The notes under the pieces: model-generated
The model's database searches: none
Told to the model about the DNA's origin: nothing
The model's input: only the letters and a program-made list of their open reading frames with translations
From: Rallus limicola
Taxonomy: Eukaryota > Chordata > Aves > Gruiformes > Rallidae
DNA: 64,000 bases
Direction of reading: 5' to 3'
Assembly (NCBI GenBank): GCA_022605955.1
Contig: JAKCOZ010000003.1
Location: forward strand, 62,149,439 to 62,213,438
Shown here: positions 60,235-64,000 of the stretch, in pieces
How positions within the stretch are numbered: the stretch's first letter is position 1
Layout of the letters: every line of letters starts with the position of its first letter
Position numbers and translations under genes: made by a program

Positions 60235-60480
60235 TCTTCTCAGTGGTGCCCAGTAACAGGACAAGGGGCAGCAGACACAAACTGGAATACATGGAGTTCC
60301 AGCTGCATGTGGGGAAAAACTTTACTGTGAGGTTGACAGAGCTCTGGGACAGGCTGCCCAGAGAGGCTGTGGAGTCTCCTTCTCTGGAGAGATTCAGTCC
60401 CATGCAACCTGCTCTGGGTGATCCTGCTCTAGCAGCCAGGTGGGACCAGATGATCTCCCTACTGTTCTAGGAGTCTGTGA
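60235..60480 (+). mobile_element. CR1 LINE 3' end
   Basis: This sense CR1 3' end reads 'cagtaacaggacaaggggca', 'gctctgggacaggctgccca', 'ggagtctccttctctggaga' and 'ctaggagtctgtgatc'. It lies 127 bp before a DNAI1 exon in the same intron, opposite to the gene. Confidence 0.88.
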
Positions 60481-60606
60481 TCAAAACCACAGCGTAGGAG
60501 TTTATTCCACTGCAAGGAATGCAAACACAGCAATTTGGGTTTTCCTTTCTTATATTGCAATTTTCTGAATATTCTCTATAAAACTTCAAAAGTGAAAAGG
60601 ATATAC

Positions 60607-60666
60607 CTGGTTAGCAGTGGCTGAGAAGTTTTTACAAGGTGTAGGCTCCGATTGACACGCTCTTTC
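60607..60666 (-). CDS. DNAI1: DNAI1 exon: small 60-bp exon
   Basis: This exon has 20 codons, phase 0 at both ends, acceptor ctttattcag and donor CAG|gtatat. It reads ERACQSEPTPCKNFSATANQ, which matches the vertebrate DNAI1 segment RECQTEP...NFSATANQ that follows the QFNF motif. It is too short to stand out as an open frame and was found by reading the minus strand between the flanking exons. The stretch is thought to be part of the N-terminal region that contacts other outer-arm components; no catalytic function is expected. The preceding intron is 2.8 kb and contains the 1.2-kb LTR. Confidence 0.92.
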
Positions 60667-62130
60667 CTGAATAAAGAAAAAGCATAAAGAAGTGTAATGT
60701 TTTGTTGAGATGCTTTGCAGTGACATACTCAAGCTTTCTCACAGCAAGTCATTAGAGCAATATTGACCTATGATTAGTTCAACATCTAATTAACTACCAG
60801 AGCACCACACAAGCACTATTGGAGACCATGTAACTACAAATAGACTTTATTGTGGACCACAAGAAGGTTCACAAGATCTTCTGACTTTTTTCCAACATAC
60901 TTAACAATATTTCATTTCAGTATTTCATTTTAAAGGAGTTGAAATGGTTTGTTTCACCCCTGCAATTTGAAACATTCTGATGCTAGTTGTGGCATCAGTT
61001 ATGATATCCCAAAATTTGAAATATTTTGACCTATATATTAAAACTCCACTTGAGTACAGCAGTCAAAAGAAGAGTTGAGCAGAACGATAACCTATAAATG
61101 ATTCACTTCATGTTATTGCAATATTTTAAACACCCTTACATCAACAATCTGAAATAAATTATTGTATTTCTGTGAAACTTTAATTCCACGGAACAGCATT
61201 TTCTTTCAAAAAACTGTTGTGTCAGGACATTTTTAAGAAGCTGCCTGTAGCATTTCACTGACCTCTGAAACGTTGCTGTCTCAGAGGTGAAAACTGCACG
61301 CCCTGTGCAGCACACAACAGTGGACTTCACAACTATTTAAGGCCTATATTCCACTTCCAGAGGCAGAATCACACAGAGACACAGGCCCCTCTCAGTAAAA
61401 TTGATTGGAAGAGAATATGCAGATCTGCTGACAGAGAAGTAGCACACTCTGTGTCCTCCACAGGGATTCGTGGAAATTTCAGAACCTTAGCCAAGACTTT
61501 GCAGTAAGCACCTCACTGTTGGACAAACTCTCCTGAGATCCTCTGCCAGAGATGCTATTCCTTCTAGGACACAGTAGTTCCAGCAACACAGTAACAGATG
61601 TCTCTAAGCCCATCAGATATAAAGGAATCTCACTTAGGTGCAAGAACAAAGGCAGTCTCTCTGGAGAATATTCTTTCTCAACTTTGTTTCTCCAATTCAG
61701 AAAGCTCCTCTTTGAGCACTGAACTGGGGGGCAAACACCCCCTGTATTGCCTGGCCTGCAGACCCTATGAAGACACACTCACTGAGAGTGGCTCCAAGCT
61801 CAGCAGAAAGCTAAGAGAAGGAGTGTCATGTCTTGGGTCTGTACTGATTGTAAAGTATATTCACAGAGTGGGAGGGAGACTAACATGTAGCAACAGCAAA
61901 GATGTGTCATACATATGTCTGTTACTATAGCACCTGTGCTTAACCCAAGTGTTAATACCTTTATCCTTTTAATATTGGGGTACTTCTATACCTGAAGCAC
62001 AAGGACATGAAGGAACACTGTGGCAAAAGAAAATTCAATTCATACTCTTCTGTACTTTTTCAGATGAGAAATTAGACACAAAAATATTATATATCCAAGT
62101 AAAGGTTTAGGGATTCACAATAGCATGATG
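60667..62130. other. DNAI1 intron, no repeat recognised
   Basis: Short frames on both strands, none recognised. It ends at the large LTR. Confidence 0.5.
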
Positions 62131-63299
62131 TGATGGTTTAACCCTGGCTGAAGGCCAGATGCCCACCAAAGTCATTCTTTTCAGATGGACGGGGAGAAAA
62201 TATCTATTGAGAGGCTCAGGAGTGGAGATAAGGACAGGGAGAGATCATTCCACAATCAGCATCATGGGCAGAACAGACCCAGCACAGAATAAAGGAGAGA
62301 AAACTCTCTAATTGATGACCCTGCCCTGCACCCCCAGTGACACCAGAGTCGGGTGATGAGAAGTGTGACCAGATCTTAAAGCACCTCCCCCCCCACCCCT
62401 CCCTTCTTAGCAGGCTGCACTTGAGTCATGGTTTCATTCCCTTCTTTCTCCCATTGTGTCATGGGGAGGGGCAGGGACTGGGGGAATGGGGGTTTGGTCA
62501 GTTCCTCATGAGATGTTCTCCTTCTTAGTCAGGAAGGGGGGCATTCCTCACCCCCTTCCCCTGCTGCACCATGGGGTCACACCCACAGCAGACAGCCCTC
62601 CACAAACTTCTCCAGCGTGAGACTGTGACCCAGCGTGGGTCACTGCTATGGGGTGCAGTCATAAACCATAGAATGTCTCTCAGTCTCTCAGGCCCAGACT
62701 GCTCCAGCCTGGTCCCCCACAGGGTCACAAGTCCCTCCAGCAAACCTGCTCTGGCGTGGGTCTGTCTCTCTCACTCATCTCTCTTGTCCCTGTCTCTCTC
62801 CACAGGCTGCAAGTGCTGGCAGGGACTTACTCCAACATGAGTCACAGCATCTCCTGTATGTCTCCCCCTGCTTCAGCGTGGGGCCTCTCCACAGGCTGCA
62901 GGTGAGGTCTGGGCCTTTTCCATGGGCTGTGGGGGGACCCCCACTCCACCATGGGTTTCTCCAGAGGCTGCAGGGGCATCTTTCTCTCTAGCACCTGGGG
63001 CACCTCCTCCCTCCCTTTCCCTGGCCTTGGTGCCTGCACAGCTCCTTACATCTTCTCACTCCCTTCTCTGGGGGCAAAAAGCAGCTGCTTGCTGTTTTTT
63101 CCTCCTAAATGTGACTCCCAGAGGCGCTGTGATCATCACTGATGGGCTCGGCCTTGGTCAGTGGCAGGTCCGGCCTTGAGCCGGCTGGTGTTTGCTCTGT
63201 GGGGCCTGCAGAGAGCTTCTGCCTGCTCCTTGCAGAAGCCACCCCTGCAGCCTCCCCACTGCCATCCAGCAGAACCCCACCATGCAAAACCACAATACA
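62131..63299 (-). mobile_element. Large ERVL-type LTR with CAGCGTGGG repeats
   Basis: This is a 1.17-kb LTR of a type common in neoavian genomes. On the plus strand it opens 'tgatggtttaaccctggctg' and closes 'catgcaaaaccacaataca', so its sense direction is minus (TGTATTG...). Its middle (62560-62960) is built of degenerate units with a 'ccagcgtgggtc' core followed by 'cacaggctgcag'-like spacers. It is probably a solo LTR. Its end lies 211 bp from the donor of the DNAI1 exon at 63510. A target duplication is not evident. The family is recognised from memory. Confidence 0.75.
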
Positions 63300-63509
63300 C
63301 CCAAACTTCTTGTAGGCAGTTGAAGCCTCCATGAGGACAAGAACTATTCTGTCACCATTTTCATCACCCAAAATGTTTACCATAGTAAAAAACTCTTTTT
63401 ATTTCCTAATATTATCTACAGAGATCATAAAGTACGACAGAAACACAGATGATTTCCATGCCCTCCCAGAGGAAATATCATCAAGATACTGAAGGAAATG
63501 GCAACATAC

Positions 63510-63668
63510 CCTCATCGGGTTGTTGAGTGTTCTTGAAGCTCTCTCAATGAAGTTGAACTGGTTTGAAAGCTTCTGCTCCTTCACAATTGGAGGAAGAGGC
63601 TCTTCCACCTCCACTGCCTCAGCTGCTTCTGCTGTTCCTAACTCCTCTGCTTCTTCCTCTCCTGCAGC
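63510..63668 (-). CDS. DNAI1: DNAI1 exon: acidic linker and QFNF motif
   Basis: This 159-bp exon has 53 codons, phase 0 at both ends, acceptor tttctttgcag and donor AGG|gtatgt. It begins with a low-complexity run of Glu and Ala (AAGEEEAEELGTAEAAEAVE) and then EPLPPIVKEQKL. It ends in the conserved block SNQFNFIERASRTLNNPMR. Vertebrate DNAI1 has the near-identical NQFNFSERAS motif in the N-terminal half, just before a Cys-Gln-rich segment. The acidic run is the fast-evolving part and the QFNF block the conserved part. An alternative acceptor (ctgcag, one codon pair in) is possible because of a repeated GCAG. No stop or frameshift is present. An ERVL-type LTR begins only 211 bp downstream in the intron. 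Confidence 0.93.
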
Positions 63669-63982
63669 CTGCAAAGAAATAATGCAGTGACTCCAACCTG
63701 TAAGAACCTCTTCCCTTCTTCAGGTGCATTTCTTAGACTGCTGGATTTCTGCTGCCTAGTGAAGCAGACTAATTGAACAGTCAATATTTAAAACAAAAAC
63801 TAGTAGACTTCCAGCTGTTAGAACAAGGAGATTCTGGAACAGCACCTAAATGAGAATATGGAAAACCTGAAAAGCAAGTTACTTAAAAACACAGCCTGAC
63901 ATGAGTGGGATAATATAGCACGACTGGCTGCCTTTAAAAAAATGGACTCACGGGCTAGAAGACTATGTTGAAGTCCCATTAC

Positions 63983-64000
63983 CTTGTGTTTTCCTTGCTG
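63983..64000 (-). CDS. DNAI1: DNAI1 probable exon, 3' end only
   Basis: The last 18 bases at the right edge read, on the minus strand, QQGKHK followed by a good donor (AAG|gtaatg). The frame is phase 0, which is what the next exon at 63510-63668 needs. In the mammalian protein a poorly conserved linker lies at this point, so the six residues cannot be confirmed by similarity. The call rests on the splice donor, the open frame and the position 314 bp upstream of a certain exon. The rest of this exon and the N-terminal exons are outside the window. It could be a chance GT in an intron. Confidence 0.45.

Larger units (their letters stand above)
11888..64000 (-). other. DNAI1: DNAI1 gene body, internal part
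   Basis: This is the span of the axonemal dynein intermediate chain 1 gene visible here, transcribed toward lower coordinates. DNAI1 pairs with DNAI2 at the base of the outer dynein arm in motile cilia and sperm flagella. It anchors the heavy chains, and its loss in people causes primary ciliary dyskinesia. Seven exons are clear and one is probable. Their phases chain without conflict (0, 0, 0, 1, 2, 1, 0) over 283 codons. Introns between the clear exons are about 2.8, 2.1, 10.5, 0.8, 2.0 and 32.6 kb. Both ends of the gene are outside the window. Identification rests on recalled similarity to vertebrate DNAI1 in every exon and in the right order. Confidence 0.93.

Noticed and set aside
59891..60400. 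170-codon minus-strand open frame across 59891-60403.
   Set aside because: Its first half is the antisense of a CR1 3' end; the rest is intron without similarity to DNAI1.
1..64000. CRISPR arrays, prokaryotic operons or phage-like modules.
   Set aside because: No regularly spaced repeats, no dense coding, and clear vertebrate exon-intron structure with avian retroelements throughout.

Overview
The window looks like a gene-poor, intron-rich piece of a bird genome. The evidence is about fifteen CR1 LINE copies with the avian tail (CTGTGATTCTATGA type), ERVL-class LTRs of the kind found throughout bird genomes, and the exons of one large vertebrate gene on the minus strand. I cannot name the species. 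By the usual human 9p13 to avian Z synteny the locus may be on the Z chromosome, but that is inference.

The one confident protein-coding gene is DNAI1, the axonemal dynein intermediate chain 1 of the outer dynein arm. It reads right to left. Seven internal exons are clear: 63510-63668, 60607-60666, 58376-58510, 47765-47849, 46833-46950, 44757-44800 and 11888-12135. An eighth is probable, running off the right edge from 63983. The seven have AG/GT borders and compatible phases, and they sum to 849 bp, or 283 uninterrupted codons. They cover the acidic N-terminal linker, the central lysine/glutamate-rich segment and the first WD-repeat blades. The start codon and first exons lie beyond base 64000. 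The exons for the remaining WD repeats and C-terminus were not found in bases 1-11887 and probably lie to the left.

Region by region: 1-11.9 kb is intron with young and old CR1 copies, a G-run/(TG)n tract and one unassigned open frame. A very long intron (12.1-44.8 kb, 32.6 kb) holds a CR1 nested inside another CR1 (13.6-14.7 kb), an ERVL pol remnant next to a tRNA-Lys(CTT)-like pseudogene (26.9-27.6 kb), further CR1 copies and several hairpin-forming palindromes. The 44.8-64 kb part carries six DNAI1 exons. It also holds a dense repeat pile-up at 53.9-57.7 kb: CR1, an antisense ERVL LTR, CR1, an ERVL pol piece, CR1 with a 241-bp solo LTR and clean 6-bp target duplication, then ERVL 3' internal sequence and an LTR. 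A 1.2-kb ERVL-type LTR sits just 211 bp downstream of a DNAI1 exon (62.1-63.3 kb).

I see no bacterial-type operon, CRISPR array or other novel gene system. The interesting points are structural: nested insertions, a microsatellite acting as a splice polypyrimidine tract, palindromes, and a few open frames I could not assign. Gaps not described are intron sequence in which I recognise nothing.
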